From: Liolophura sinensis
Taxonomy: Eukaryota; Mollusca; Polyplacophora; Chitonida; Chitonidae
NCBI RefSeq assembly: GCF_032854445.1
Contig: NC_088299.1
Span: forward strand, 18,285,608 to 18,349,607
DNA length: 64,000 nucleotides
Reading direction: 5' to 3'
Of this stretch, positions 10,910-23,004 are shown one piece after another; position 1 is the stretch's first letter, and each line of letters starts with the position of its first letter. The position numbers were made by a program, and so were the translations under genes. The notes beneath the pieces are model-generated. The model ran no database searches, was not told where the DNA came from, and saw nothing but the letters and a program-made list of their open reading frames with translations.

Positions 10910-11455
10910 TAAGATAAGGTTTGAAGTAATTTGTTTCGCACCATACCGACGTGAGGTAAGCCCGATCTTAAACTATACAAAGACGGTAGACAATAGGTCA
11001 AAATCTGGAATTTGTATGTGCGCGGATGTCATTGGAGAAGGATGGGTCATTTAGATGGCAGTAACACACTTAGTTACTTTGAATGGACGTGACGTGCAAT
11101 TGGAGAAGGCTCTAATGTATTGGAGCAGTTTTCTGATTATGATTTCCACAAGCGACTTAGGTTTAGCAAAAAACAACTTCCTGGACATTTATCTCCTCTT
11201 AAAAGATGACAGAACGGTCAAGGAGAAATGCTCCAGTTTTACTCTTTCCAAAGCTTTTCTTTTTTTGGCTTCGTTTTTACATTCTTCCAAAGCAAGGTGT
11301 CATTTTTGTGGTACCGGTAACTTACTCTGAATTGAACGACTCTTAGAAACTACACACACGCTCATTTCTATGAAGTGCCTTTTAGAACAGTATTTGTATT
11401 TGAAATATCATAACTATACTGTATTTTGAGTTATTCTGTACCACTAACGTAAAAC

Positions 11456-11556
11456 ATATTGCGGTTAACATCACTGCATATGTTTTTACCCGTTTCTGCT
11501 TAAGCCTTGGGACTAGGGGGCGTGTACAGTTAGAATAAATCCCTGACTGAGGTATA
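11456..11556. repeat. Unnamed dispersed repeat, copy 1
   Basis: Shares ATTGCGGTTAACATCACTGCA, TTTCTGCTTAAGCCTTGGGA, CTAGGGGGCGTGT and CCCTGACTGAGGTA, in this order, with the copy at 20190-20306. Confidence 0.55.
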
Positions 11557-13624
11557 CAGTATTGATGAATGGCTCTTGAATCATGGTGCTGGGGAGACAT
11601 GCTAAGCACTCGGCCATGCAGGTCAATCTGCTTATTTAAGTTGTATTACTGTACATACTTGCCGTCATGTGATACATTAGACCTACTCTGCGCTTTCGTC
11701 TTCAGCAATTTCAAAATGAAATTCTTCTTTTTTCTCCGAAGAAGTTCGCTATCGTATAAAAACATCTGGGCCTAGGAACACAACGACTTTTTCATACTAA
11801 AAGTTGTCTTTAACCTTCAGCACAAAAACAAAAAGAATATCAAGTCTGATAAGCTTAAGGCAGGTTCGTGACCCTGGGGGCTTGGGGGTTAGGGTTATAT
11901 CATTTAACCAGGTCATACCATGTTTTTTCTTCGGAACTTAGCCATGGGATTTTCGAGGTTTCTAACTCGTACATTTACAGCAGACATGCAGTTTTGCAGA
12001 GTATCGGTATTCACAGTAGCACGCGCACGTCCAACCTTGTATGCTGAACTGCCTAATTTCCACGCCTTTATGTGTTGTTTCTTACTATTACCAGGTTTAC
12101 TCTCCAGTGGTGTTTCCTCGCGTGTGGGTTACACATATGGCGATCCTATAAAACCGATGGAAGTAGAGAGGAGAAGTAGGCACAGAGCACTGCTGATTAA
12201 CGACTCGTCAGTTCTCTACAGTGTTGAGTACCTGGTTTGAACTTCGAGTTATTTTTGCTCCTCGCGCAGGATGCAAACAGGCGGGCTAAAAAACATATCG
12301 CGTGTCTTCGTTTATTTTTCCAGCTTAAGACAGAAGATGATGTGTCTGTATACCAGCATTAAGGAATGGCAAAACATAGCGCGGGGAATGTAAAAAAAAA
12401 AAAACGTTGGCTCAACGTAATGCACGTGGAGCACTGTTCCTATGGAAACGGCGTTATCGTGAAGTACATTAAATTAACCTGGTGGCTCAGATAAAGCTAA
12501 CTTACTACGTAAATGAGAAGGGATTAACGTTACCCGTGCTCAGGAATATTTCACGAAGATGACGATAGACGATAAAATGCTTGCGAGTTTGAGGTCTTTT
12601 TGTTTGGTGATTTAAAAGAGTGACTCGTATTTCAGAAAAGCCATGTCTTACACAATATGTTTATTTGTTCGTTTAAGTTTAACACTAGAATCTTGTCGGT
12701 TATATTGCTGGGAGAAGGTGGAGTACCCGATGTAAACCACTGGGCCTTAACAAGCAACTGAGGAGGTTTCCAACGGCGAACTGAACGTGTATGTTTTGTG
12801 GGACTAAAAGAAAGGAATCTGTCATGAACATCATGTACGACGACCTACACGGTTTTACACGAACGTTGTTGACTGCTGATGGCCACCAAAACCCCGAGAC
12901 CAGTTGATGAATTCAGCGAAGGGAATGTTATTAATTCGTCGTTTGATCAACCCTTGAACGTCTAATAATATGAATGATCAGTCATATTCGCTCTAGTTCC
13001 AGATGTTTGGCCGATGTTCATGCTAGTGAGATATTTCTGTAGTGTGTGTTCGTTCATAATGGCCTTTCACCGCACACAGGCAATATAATTGACCACCCTT
13101 ATAGAAGTGAAACATTCATTTATTTAATAAACAGTGACACGAATACAAGGCCCTACGGATGCTTAGTCCACGAATTAACGGCATGTTTATGACGAAGACT
13201 TCCTCCCCAAACCATACTGCTGCAGAGAAATGAAACATTGGGGGTTTGCACGAACGCCGTTCGGCAGAAACTAGATACACGTTACATAACGGACAGCGAC
13301 CTTTGGCCTATACCTCTGTGGTAATGTTTTCCTTACGATAGCGATGTGTCCTTCTTCAATGAGCATTTCCCTGTAAATGCTGTGATTATTAGATGTTTTC
13401 AGCACATTGTATATTTTATAGACAGACGCCCGTGTCTGTGCCAAAGCAGGTACATTTCCCACGCCACATTCCCAGGGCTTTACCTGGAGAAAGCTGTTTG
13501 CTCTGACATCATTAGAACGTAATCAGCCAGTGATACAAACACATGGATATCTATAGAACTACTGTTCTGTGTTTTTAATGCTCTTGATATTCAATACGGC
13601 CTATTCCATGAAGTCAGAGACTTT

Positions 13625-13830
13625 CCTGGGTTATTGGTTAGCATGCTAGAACAGCACAATGTCTCAGGAGCCTCTCACCAAAGCGGTCTCTGTGGGAAGC
13701 ATCTTGCCGATGGTCGTGGGTTTTCCAAGGTCCTGTCCAGTTTCTTCCCACCATAATGCTGCCGCCATAGTTTAAGTGAAATACTCTTGAGAAGGGGTAA
13801 AATACCAATCAAATAAATATATCCATAAAG
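13625..13830 (+). repeat. tRNA-headed SINE copy
   Basis: A promoter-like head (GGTTAGCATGCTAGAACAGC and GGTCGTGGGTTTTCCAAGG) is followed by TTCTTCCCACCATAATGCTG, AAGTGAAATACTCTTGAGAA and ACCAATCAAATAAAT. Confidence 0.65.
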
Positions 13831-14459
13831 CCACTTTTGACTTGGACACTTATTTATGTGAAATTGGATTTCCAGTTGGGAAGTTTTTTTTCATTGTCAA
13901 CTTCATACATGTAAACAATACAAATTACAAAATACATTGGATTTTAAAAGTCAGTTTATCGGTATCTTGAAGCAGTTTCTCTTCGAGAAAGCAATCGAAG
14001 GCTGCAATTGCCTGCGACTACGCTAGCAACACACAGTCAAAAATACTATATATGCAGTCAAGGTAGTTTGAGTCAGCGTAGCCCATATCTGTTTGTGGAA
14101 CAGGTCTCTTGACACTTTTCGTCCTTGACATTTAGTGTCTTTGACACCTGCTATTCATGACACATATTGTCCTTGACACATTGGCAGTCCCATGATGTTC
14201 TCCAAATGATGTCAGTGTCGATGGAGAATCATTCGTCTAAATATATCACTGTTTTCTGTTATATTCATCAACTGTTTCCGCTGCTTTTGAGAACACTCGA
14301 AAACACAATGGTTATTCCATTATTCAACCGAATTCATATTGGCTAATGGATTATTGAGATTGAAATGACGTCACATTTGTTATGAAGTTGTTTTGTAGAT
14401 GGCTTTTTGACTATGAGATATTTCAGCTGTTGCATACTGGTGGGATGTTCAGCTATGCC

Positions 14460-14770
14460 GTATGGGTTTATTCCGTTGAGGTCACATTCTGGTTTAATTC
14501 CCTGTGGGTTTATTCCGTTGAGGTCACATTCTGGTTTAATTCCCTGCGGGTTTATTCCGTTGAGGTCACATTCTGGTTTAATTCCCTGTGGGTTTATTCC
14601 GTTGAGGTCACATTCTGGTTTAATTCCCTGTGGGTTTATTCAGTGAAGGTGACATTCTGGTTTCATTCGCTGTGGGTTTATTCAGTGAAGGTGACATTCT
14701 GGTTTCATTCGCTGTGGGTTTATTCAGTGAAGGTGACATTCTGGTTTCATTCCCTGTGGGTTTATTCATT
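14460..14770 (+). repeat. 42-bp tandem repeat in two homogenised blocks
   Basis: Four units carry GGGTTTATTCCGTTGAGGTC with ACATTCTGGTTTAATTCCCT, followed by three or more with GGGTTTATTCAGTGAAGGTG and ACATTCTGGTTTCATTC. The two variants do not intermix. The open frames through it reflect a period divisible by three. Confidence 0.9.
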
Positions 14771-14774
14771 TTAA

Positions 14775-16950
14775 CCATAATATTAATTTTTGAGGATATT
14801 CATCGAAAGTCATTGTTCAGCTGTAATCGTATTTATTATGTGGTAAATGTCCATCTACAACTAGTTCTGCATCATTTATTTACAATGTACTACAACACTG
14901 AAGCCATGTTTCATTGGGCTACTCGGTAACAGATACATAGATCAGCCAACTGAAGAAATGACGTAAGATTGATGGCCGTTTGCAAAAAAGATAAAAGACG
15001 GTTAAAGCTCGGAGCACAGCTGGTTTAGAAGGAGTGGTGCGTCCATGATAGACAACTGTTGGTAAGAGATACCTCTGGTACGGAGTGCCACCTTATGCTG
15101 GTTGTTGGCATGTGCCGCATTTATTAGCCAGGGTGCGTATATATATCCGGGCCGCCTGACTCCCGGGCGGAGAAGGACCAACAAGCCCCTGAAGTAAGGA
15201 CCTCGGTGTAGCCGGGCAGCGCTCCCACAACTTTCTCCCCAGTCTTTGGTATATACACCTGTATGAATTTACCACCGGCTTCTAATCCCATGGAGTAGGA
15301 AGCTTAACAGAACGGTGGAGGAAGAGTTTATTCCGAAGACGAGCGATAAAGCAAAGGAGACATTTATCAGGTAACACTTTTTCTTATTATTTGTTCACAT
15401 GTGGTTTTACTTCTGTAGACGGTTAGGGACGGGGAGCATCAATTAACATACCTGTCGTGGGTGGGGGCGGCTTCTGAAGAACGCTGGGCTCTGCACAACA
15501 CTTAGTGGAGAGGAAATCGAAACCCCTCTTTGAATTTACCTTTGACGTCAGAAAGGGCTGTCAGAAAGACAGGGTAACAGGCTCATAATCAGTCCATATA
15601 TGTGGCGATATAATACATCGCATGACAATTAACCAATGATAGGTTATCAACATTAAATACATATGGTTAGTATATGAGGCAGTCGTTTGCGGTCGAACTC
15701 TCCTCGTGTTCGGGAACCACCTTTCCGTCAAAAGACTACGCAATCTTGCCAATACTATAATGGCTTCAAATTGAAATAGTTGTTTCAAATGATTAGAGTG
15801 ATTATCCAGATTTGTTTTCGTTTTTTTGTTTTTTTTTTTTTGCTTTCCCTGTTTTGTTTTTAACTCCCGGTACCGTTGATAACTTTGTTCTATGATCTAC
15901 GGCGTTTACTGCCAGTGTATGTCGCGTAAGTATGCTTTAAATGGCCAGTTTGGCCAAATGCAATTAGAAATAGGCTCAGGCCGTTTAACTGAAAGTAATA
16001 TCACTCATGGGAAGAAACACATGATGTAAATCTATACAATATCCGAATATACAGGCCTAAGAATGAAGCCAGCGGCCTATACGATGTGATCTGGGTATGA
16101 CCTGTTGTCATTATTTATCTATGACCAAAACAACAGGAGTCAAAGTGCCCGGTCTGTGGGGTGTTTGTTATCATGGGTTCCAGTGCAGCCACGGGGGGTT
16201 GTTTGCGTCCATAACAGCCCTAATTAAGCCCTGATGGGGAGGGGGAAGTGCGCTGTATCAGAGCTTCCTCCCCTCCTACATGTTATACGGTCAGAGGTAA
16301 GACGATAGCTCCAGCTCATCTCCTCTATGTACTATTTGGAGTGCTCCTAACGGCGATGCAGTTCCGAGAAAAGAGGATATATATAACTCTGCCTTCACCT
16401 TGACAACCGTGAAGTCTGATACTCAGAACCGCGTGCCAGGCCACTGACATGTTTTCGCTCACTCCTGTATATGTATACTAAGGTACAGGGAGAACTCGGC
16501 TCGGCATGCCAGCCCAAGGCCGACAACTCCTACACCAGTATTCTTGAAATGTTGACATCGATGGACTGGCGCACATATCGACCACTACATGTACATTCGG
16601 CTCTTGTCAATAACAGGTTTGAAGCATTGTGATTTTTGATGAAAAAAAGCAAAAAAAAAAAAAAAAAAAGAAAAAAAGAGAAAGTCGATCTTTTACACGA
16701 AAAAGAAACTGTATCCCAGGCATATCTGCACAGCGTGATGAATATCAAACATGTGGCCCATGTTTTAGTGGATTAATTCATGTACAATTTAAAGAAAACA
16801 GACACCATCTGCATTTATGCATGCTCCTTCATATGGTGACATGTGATGGTGGTGAGTCCACCATAGCAATCAGTTTTGACGAACTTGTATTTCATCAGAA
16901 TGAATAAACATTGTTATGTTTAATAGGCAACCTCCAATATGGGCATAATA
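14775..16950. other. Gene-free stretch, possible upstream transcript region
   Basis: No coding exon. It holds a T-run near 15820-15842, an A-run near 16650-16670, the TATA-like element at 16378 and a donor-like site at about 15371. These could belong to noncoding 5' exons of the gene that starts at 23005, but nothing proves it. Confidence 0.4.
16378..16387 (+). promoter_or_regulatory. TATA-like element in the gene-free stretch upstream of the unknown gene
   Basis: The stretch AAGAGGATATATATAACTC resembles a core promoter. The first coding exon of the + strand gene at 23005 appears to be preceded by an acceptor near 22923 (TCTTCGTGTAG), which implies at least one upstream noncoding exon. This element and a donor-like ATTTATCAG/GTAACA at about 15371 are candidates for that upstream part. 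The evidence is weak. Confidence 0.2.
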
Positions 16951-16956
16951 TTGAAA

Positions 16957-17370
16957 AGTGCATGCGTGGTTACATGACGCCGTAAAGACTAGAGCATATA
17001 CTGGCCCTTGTTCTATCTGTTCGTGGTTCTGAACTTGAGCATACTGGCCTCACAAAAGTGCATATATGGTTACATGACGCCGTAAAGACTAGAACATATA
17101 CCAGACCCTATTCTATCTGTTCGTGATTCTGTACTTGAGCATACTGGCCTCACAAAAGTGCATGTATGGTTACATGACGCCGTAAAGACTAGAACATATA
17201 CCAGACCCTATTCTATCTGTTCGTGATTCTGTACTTGAGCATACTGGCCTCACAAAAGTGCATGTATGGTTACATGACGCCGTAAAGACTAGAACATATA
17301 CCAGCCCCTATTCTATCTGTTCGTGATTCTGTACTTGAGCATACTGGCCTCACAAAAGTGAATGTATGAA
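16957..17370 (+). repeat. 100-bp tandem repeat, about four units
   Basis: Units of exactly 100 bp start GTGCATGTATGGTTACATGA and contain CGCCGTAAAGACTAGAACAT and TGAGCATACTGGCCTCACAA. The later units are nearly identical, suggesting recent expansion. Confidence 0.92.
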
Positions 17371-17379
17371 ATAAATGTA

Positions 17380-20300
17380 TAAGATAGATGTATGGTATTT
17401 AAATCACACCTGAGTAGGGTAGTATCTTCAAAATCGTCGAAAACAACAAATCGGTATGAATCATTATCCAATATGGTGAATGGAGATTTGCAAGTAAATC
17501 ATTCTCGTGTCCGACCTTGGACATTTCACGTTCACGAAGAACGCCAAAAAGTTCATTGCCGATAGCAAATATTGTCTCTCAACTGTAACTCATTCTTATC
17601 CTTTGCACACGTTGCATTTCCACCATGTTAATGAGGAAAAAACAGACCGTTGAGGTCCATAGCTCCTGCCCGATAGAATAACGTATCTTTATATGTCTGA
17701 ACATCACGTAGATTCATCAGTGTACATGGTGGGGAAGACGATGTCGGTCCCAGACAAACTGACACGTGTCCAACTATCCTGCTGAAGTGAATCATATCAC
17801 GTCAAATTATATATGGATGTTACATACAGACAACACCTGTACTGGATGACTATATTCCTTAAATGCCATTATTCCATTATAAATGACAATGAAAAATGGC
17901 AGTACTATCCATTTAGATTTACGCACATAGATGAAAAGCCACCTTTTATTGATGTCATACCCATGCCCACGTTTGAGGGCAATCGGTAAGAGTTTTCTGG
18001 AGATATTATTGCAACAATATTAAACGACTGGAAAACAATAACGTCCACAGTGGATATATTGTTTTGATGCCCTCCACACTCCACAAGTTTCAACGAAACC
18101 AGTCAAAGCGTTCTAAAATTATTGTCAGAAAAAACATATGGAAAATAAGGATGGTGGCGACAGCAGCCATTTTGTGTTGAACGCACGTCTTAAACCAATA
18201 ACACCTGTTGTTGTTGGTGCACCACTGTCAAAGTTTCGACATTTTTGCGTATGCGCAAGCGAATAAGGAATGACAGCACAATGATGTTCAATTATGGAGA
18301 CAGACTACATCTAGAGCATCGTAAATATTTCTGTCTTGATTCCCGCATTACTCTGCGGATATGGCACATCTCGATACCAAATGAGTAGTGCATGTACCAG
18401 CACGAATTACTTCAGACATGCTATGTCATTTGGGAAGGGTTGCATTTCAGAGGACGAAAGACTTAACTCTTACACATCTCATGACTTGTTAATCAATCAG
18501 TTCATTTACATATCAAAGTGTATCCTGTTGAATTATACATGTGGCTTTAGATGCTTCGCTTCAATTTAGGTGTTTCATGTTTCACATGCAGTCTTGAATT
18601 CTCTCTGTGAACTGTTTATACGTGAGAACCCTGTTTTTGAGGCGTTTGCCTTCCAATGGCTAGGTTACATGAAGCGTGGGTTCAATCCCATTTTTTTGGA
18701 CGGGCTTTTCTAGATTCCCCGTTTTGATTGTAAATGGGGCCTTGGTGGCAACAAGCAATCTGTGCTGCCACTTGTACTAATAGGGCATATGTCGCACTTG
18801 GCATGTCGTCAGAAAACGTGGTGGGATATCGTCAGAAAATGTTGTGGGATATCGTCAGAAAAACGTTGCTTTATTTCGGACACTGCGCTTTCTCCACCCA
18901 TAAAACTGGCTATAAATGTCCAAGAGAAAAGTTCTTGAGTGTGGGCGTTAAGCAACAAATTATTCATAAAAAAAAGAAATATAAATAACATCTATGTGTA
19001 AATAAGTGCAGTAAGTAAGTACAGCAAAGTCATATCAGAACAGTAAATCGTAATTTACTTTCAAATACAATCTTTTCCACAAGTGCTAAACGCCTTCTAT
19101 AAACAAGGAATCATTTTACCCACAACCCTCGGCAGTACCAAATAGAAAGATATGTATACAAATCACAACCGGTAAAATAATATCTGAATTCTCAACAGTG
19201 AAATTCCCAAAGATCTGTTACATTAATAACATTAGTATCACAGTCTCTTAAAGTGAACATAAGCCAGCCACTGTATATAAATAGAAAAATAATGATATAG
19301 GACACAGTTATCACAGAAAAATATGTAAAAAGCACTGCCAAATCAAATTTTCGTCGACACCGTATTTATCCAGGCGTCTTGCTTTTACTTCATTCATTGC
19401 ATGGGATTAAGCTGCCGTTATTATAACGCCGGCGTGGTATGGTCAGCTGGGAGACCTCCGAGCTCTGGTATCAAAACACTATAACTCCGTTAAAACATGC
19501 GCTTGTGTGTCAGAGATCAGTAACATCTGGTTTTAGATCAGATAGTTATTAAAAAGTAAAGTTTTATCAGTGCGTTGGGTGAGCGCCAGCGCTGGGTGTG
19601 CAGGTCTATGATTTAGCTTTGCAGCTACCCTAGTTTTTTTTTATTCCTCATCTGCTGGTGGCTTTAGCTGCACACATTTGTGCCTATTCTTAGTTGGCTC
19701 GCCCCATACTGAAATCTTGTCAGTGTGCCCCTATACATGCTGACTACCATCAACACTATGACAGGGTAATAGATATACGATATATTGCCTGCTTAATGAT
19801 TTCAACATACAAACAAGATATTAGCACACATCATGAAGAAATCATTTGTCAGTGTTGTTATCAGTCTTCAATGGCAACAGAATAAAGAAATATTATCCAG
19901 CTGAAAAATATCGCGGTTATTTCAAGTCGGAAAGAATAATTTTCCATGTTACCTTCTCGTGCAGGTTGTATCAGGCATCGATAAACCAATCGAATTTGGG
20001 AAATTGACAAATTTCCTCAAACCAGTCATACATCAACGCAATACATACATACACTTTTACAGCCTTTGACTCTCATTGATTTCTCAGCCTTGCGTTAAAA
20101 AGAGCGGATTATATTTTGAACTAAATAAAACAAAAACCGAAGAAGGATAACATCGTTTTACAGTATTTTAATATTATTTTGTGACGTCCGATAAATTGCG
20201 CATAACATCAATGTATTTTTGTTTCCCTAATTCTGCTTAAGCCATGGTGCTAGGAGGCGTGTCATTTGCTACTATTTATTGACGTTTGACTGCCCTGACT

Positions 20301-20560
20301 GAGGTAAATTGACAAGAGGCCGTATTTAACAGGTTAGTTGTGAATACATCCCAATGATCAGACTGTCTCCGCTCCTTTGGTTTTTACTGGCTGTTCTAAA
20401 AGACTTCTGTTATATTACGTGGTTATTTCAGTGGTATTGTTTCCATGACACTACATAGCCACTAGTTATACTGTCTGGACTGATAATTTTGTTCCTGCGT
20501 TCTCCGAATATTCCTGACAGAATTTTTCCGGCATTTCTATAATAAACACGTGTTTACCTT
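17380..20560. other. Gene-free stretch
   Basis: No exon or element could be supported apart from a three-fold 24-bp repeat near 18805-18870 (GTGGGATATCGTCAGAAAA), a box-B-like GGGTTCAATCCC at about 18679, and the dispersed repeat copy at 20190. Confidence 0.5.
20190..20306. repeat. Unnamed dispersed repeat, copy 2
   Basis: Matches the copy at 11456 through ATTGCGCATAACATCAATGTA, TTCTGCTTAAGCCATGGTGC, TAGGAGGCGTGT and CCCTGACTGAGGTA. Confidence 0.55.
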
Positions 20561-20574
20561 TCACCGCGTGTCCT

Positions 20575-20890
20575 GTATGCCAGACGTATCTTGTATGTAC
20601 ATTGAAACTCCAGTGGTATTTTGGATGTAAGTTGTAAGCCCAGTAGTGTCTTGTTTATATAATTTGTAACTGTAGGCGTATCTTGTATATGTAAGCTGTA
20701 ACTGTAGACATATCTTGTATATGTAAGCTGTAATAGTTGGCTTATCGTGTATATGTAAGGTATATCTGTAGGCATATCTTGTATATGTAAGTTGTAACTG
20801 TAAGTTGTAACCGTTTTTTTTACGTATAGATGTAACTCTAGCCGTATCCTGCATGTAATACGTAAACATATTCGTATATTGTCAGATACA
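20575..20890. repeat. About 37-bp degenerate tandem repeat, about eight units
   Basis: Units contain ATCTTGTATATGTAAGCTGT and AACTGTAGGCAT. Divergence is high at both ends. Confidence 0.8.
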
Positions 20891-20899
20891 TGTTTAACC

Positions 20900-22920
20900 C
20901 TAGCCGCACCATGCGTGTAGGATACAAACATGGCCGTGTTTTTATGTGGTACATATATGTAACTCTAGTAGTATGTCCTATATGTGTTGATTGACTGACT
21001 TAATGTTATGAATGGTGGTCAGTTTGCGGGTTGAGAGAATTCAAGTAATGAATTGCAAGGTATGACTCAAACAGTACCTTGTATATAAGATCTAACTCTA
21101 GCCGTATTTGAAGGTAAAACGTCACTCTTTCTTAAATCTGTGTGGGGCCTATATATCGATTTACACGTGACTTTGTAAAGTATGTACTACATGTGCGATG
21201 CAACAAGACTCAGCTGTTCAGAGTGAATATATTTTTTTTATTCCGTTAAAACACGACCGAGTCAGGTCAGTTAGAGGCAGCCACCTATACAGAACCAGGC
21301 TCTAGTGTTAAGTACTTATCAACCAGCTTTATCTTTATACACAGGATAAGGATAGACTCCGGATTTCCTCCATTCCAGTGCCCAGTGTTCTTCAGTTGTA
21401 TGCAAAACACACCTACCCATCGTGTTGGGTGGGTTGGGGGGTGGCGTGGGGGGCGCAGGTATAGATGGGAAAAGCATTTTTTCTGCATGATGGAATATAA
21501 AATGAATTTAATTATAACAAAAAATCTTTATATAGTTGTATTTTTCCTTGTTTAAATGAACATTAATGTGGCAATAAATTATTTGCCATAAATATGTTCT
21601 AATTTATTTGATAATTGCCAATGTTTTGGCAATGTCAAAGGCATGTCTTTGGTTTAAATGCCTATATGTTGAGTTTATACGAGGCAGAAAGGATGGTCTT
21701 TAGTCTAGTGCTGTCAGTTTCCATTTAGGTTTAAAAACAAACTTCCCAGACATGCTTAAGGCATGCAGACGCAAACATGCATGTTTGAGGCCTCTACATA
21801 CAGGCTTAGCCAGCTGGATGCAAAGCTCTACATGTTTCATTCTGCCTTCGGAAAGGGTATACGGCAAAAATGAATGCAGCCATCCTTCAGTTATAGGCAG
21901 TTCCGGACCCGAGTTGCTTAGCTCTTCTTTCCTCCTCCAAAATAACTTCAGTGATGCTGCTGCTCCTCATGCTATCGCCATTTATAGTCACAACAGCGAG
22001 GACGACAGCCGAAGAATCTGGCTCGGGCCGTCTTATGCGTGCAAACAGGCCAACTGTAGGGGTCGAAGGTTGTTGGGGTGTGGAGCGCTGGCTCCAGTTC
22101 GCTTCGGAGGGTTCAGCTGCTCCCGAAATAGATAAAGATATCGCATTACCTGCCTATGTTGAGAACTGCTGAGAGTGCATCTCCCCGCGCTCAATAATGG
22201 AAGCAGTCCTGTAAATGTATACCTGCCCCAGCCTGCCTAAAGTTTACCTGGCCTGAAAGCTCCCGTCCATTCCCTCCATGGTGGATTAACTTTTGGAAAT
22301 TTTCGATATTTCGATAGGCAACTTCACCCGTAAGTCATGGACTTTTTTTATCTTTATGTTACTATGTGCGACTTTGGATATTATTATTACTATGGATATA
22401 CTCTTTATTCATTATTATTGTGAAAACGTTCCAGTGGGACATCTAGTAAAGAAACTGAGAAACTGAGCGTACCCCTGGGTGCATCCTATAGCCTCAGGGG
22501 TCAGGTGGTCGCGGTGAGGGCACGGGTTCCAGTGCTTCCCAGTCTTCTGTCGCTCTAGGCCTGAACTATCAAGTATACATCAAATATCCCTTGTGCTTCT
22601 GATATTTTGATTCGTCGCTGTAACATTTACCGAAGCAGATGCTGGCTGATTCTCAGAAATCCTTAGCGATGTGCTCGCACTGTTTATAGGCCCGGAACTT
22701 CCGTGGCGTTCTTATGCCCCCGCCGTCCCCCCACGTCACGGTTAGATGTTGCTAGAGCCTGAAGCTTTCCGCAGGTAAAGGGCATATCGATTGAGACCAG
22801 GTGTTCAAAGGTAATGTCAACAATGCCTACGCGTTCAGATTTCCTTGCCAAGTGCCGAGCACCTACTTCATATAAATCTACCGATTATCCCCACCTAATC
22901 GCTCTCCACAAGCCCTCTTC
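20900..22920. other. Gene-free stretch upstream of the unknown gene
   Basis: No coding exon supported. A tRNA-like stretch near 22485-22535 (GGTGGTCGCGGTGAGGGCAC and GGGTTCC) may be another SINE fragment. Confidence 0.45.
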
Positions 22921-23004
22921 GTGTAGTAGACTAGCCAGCGTAGTTAACCTCCTAGCCGTTAGATAAGCAAGCCAGTGTGGATTACCTAAGGGGCGATCTC
23001 CACG

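Larger units (their letters stand above)
10912..14455. other. Gene-free stretch with two dispersed repeats
   Basis: No exon chain could be supported. Short frames near 11055-11330 and 11920-12240 match nothing I recognise. A repeat copy lies at 11456-11556 and a SINE at 13625-13830. Confidence 0.55.

Noticed and set aside
11055-11330. 91-residue frame with several hydrophobic stretches
   Set aside because: No splice context, no recognisable motif, and no neighbouring exons.
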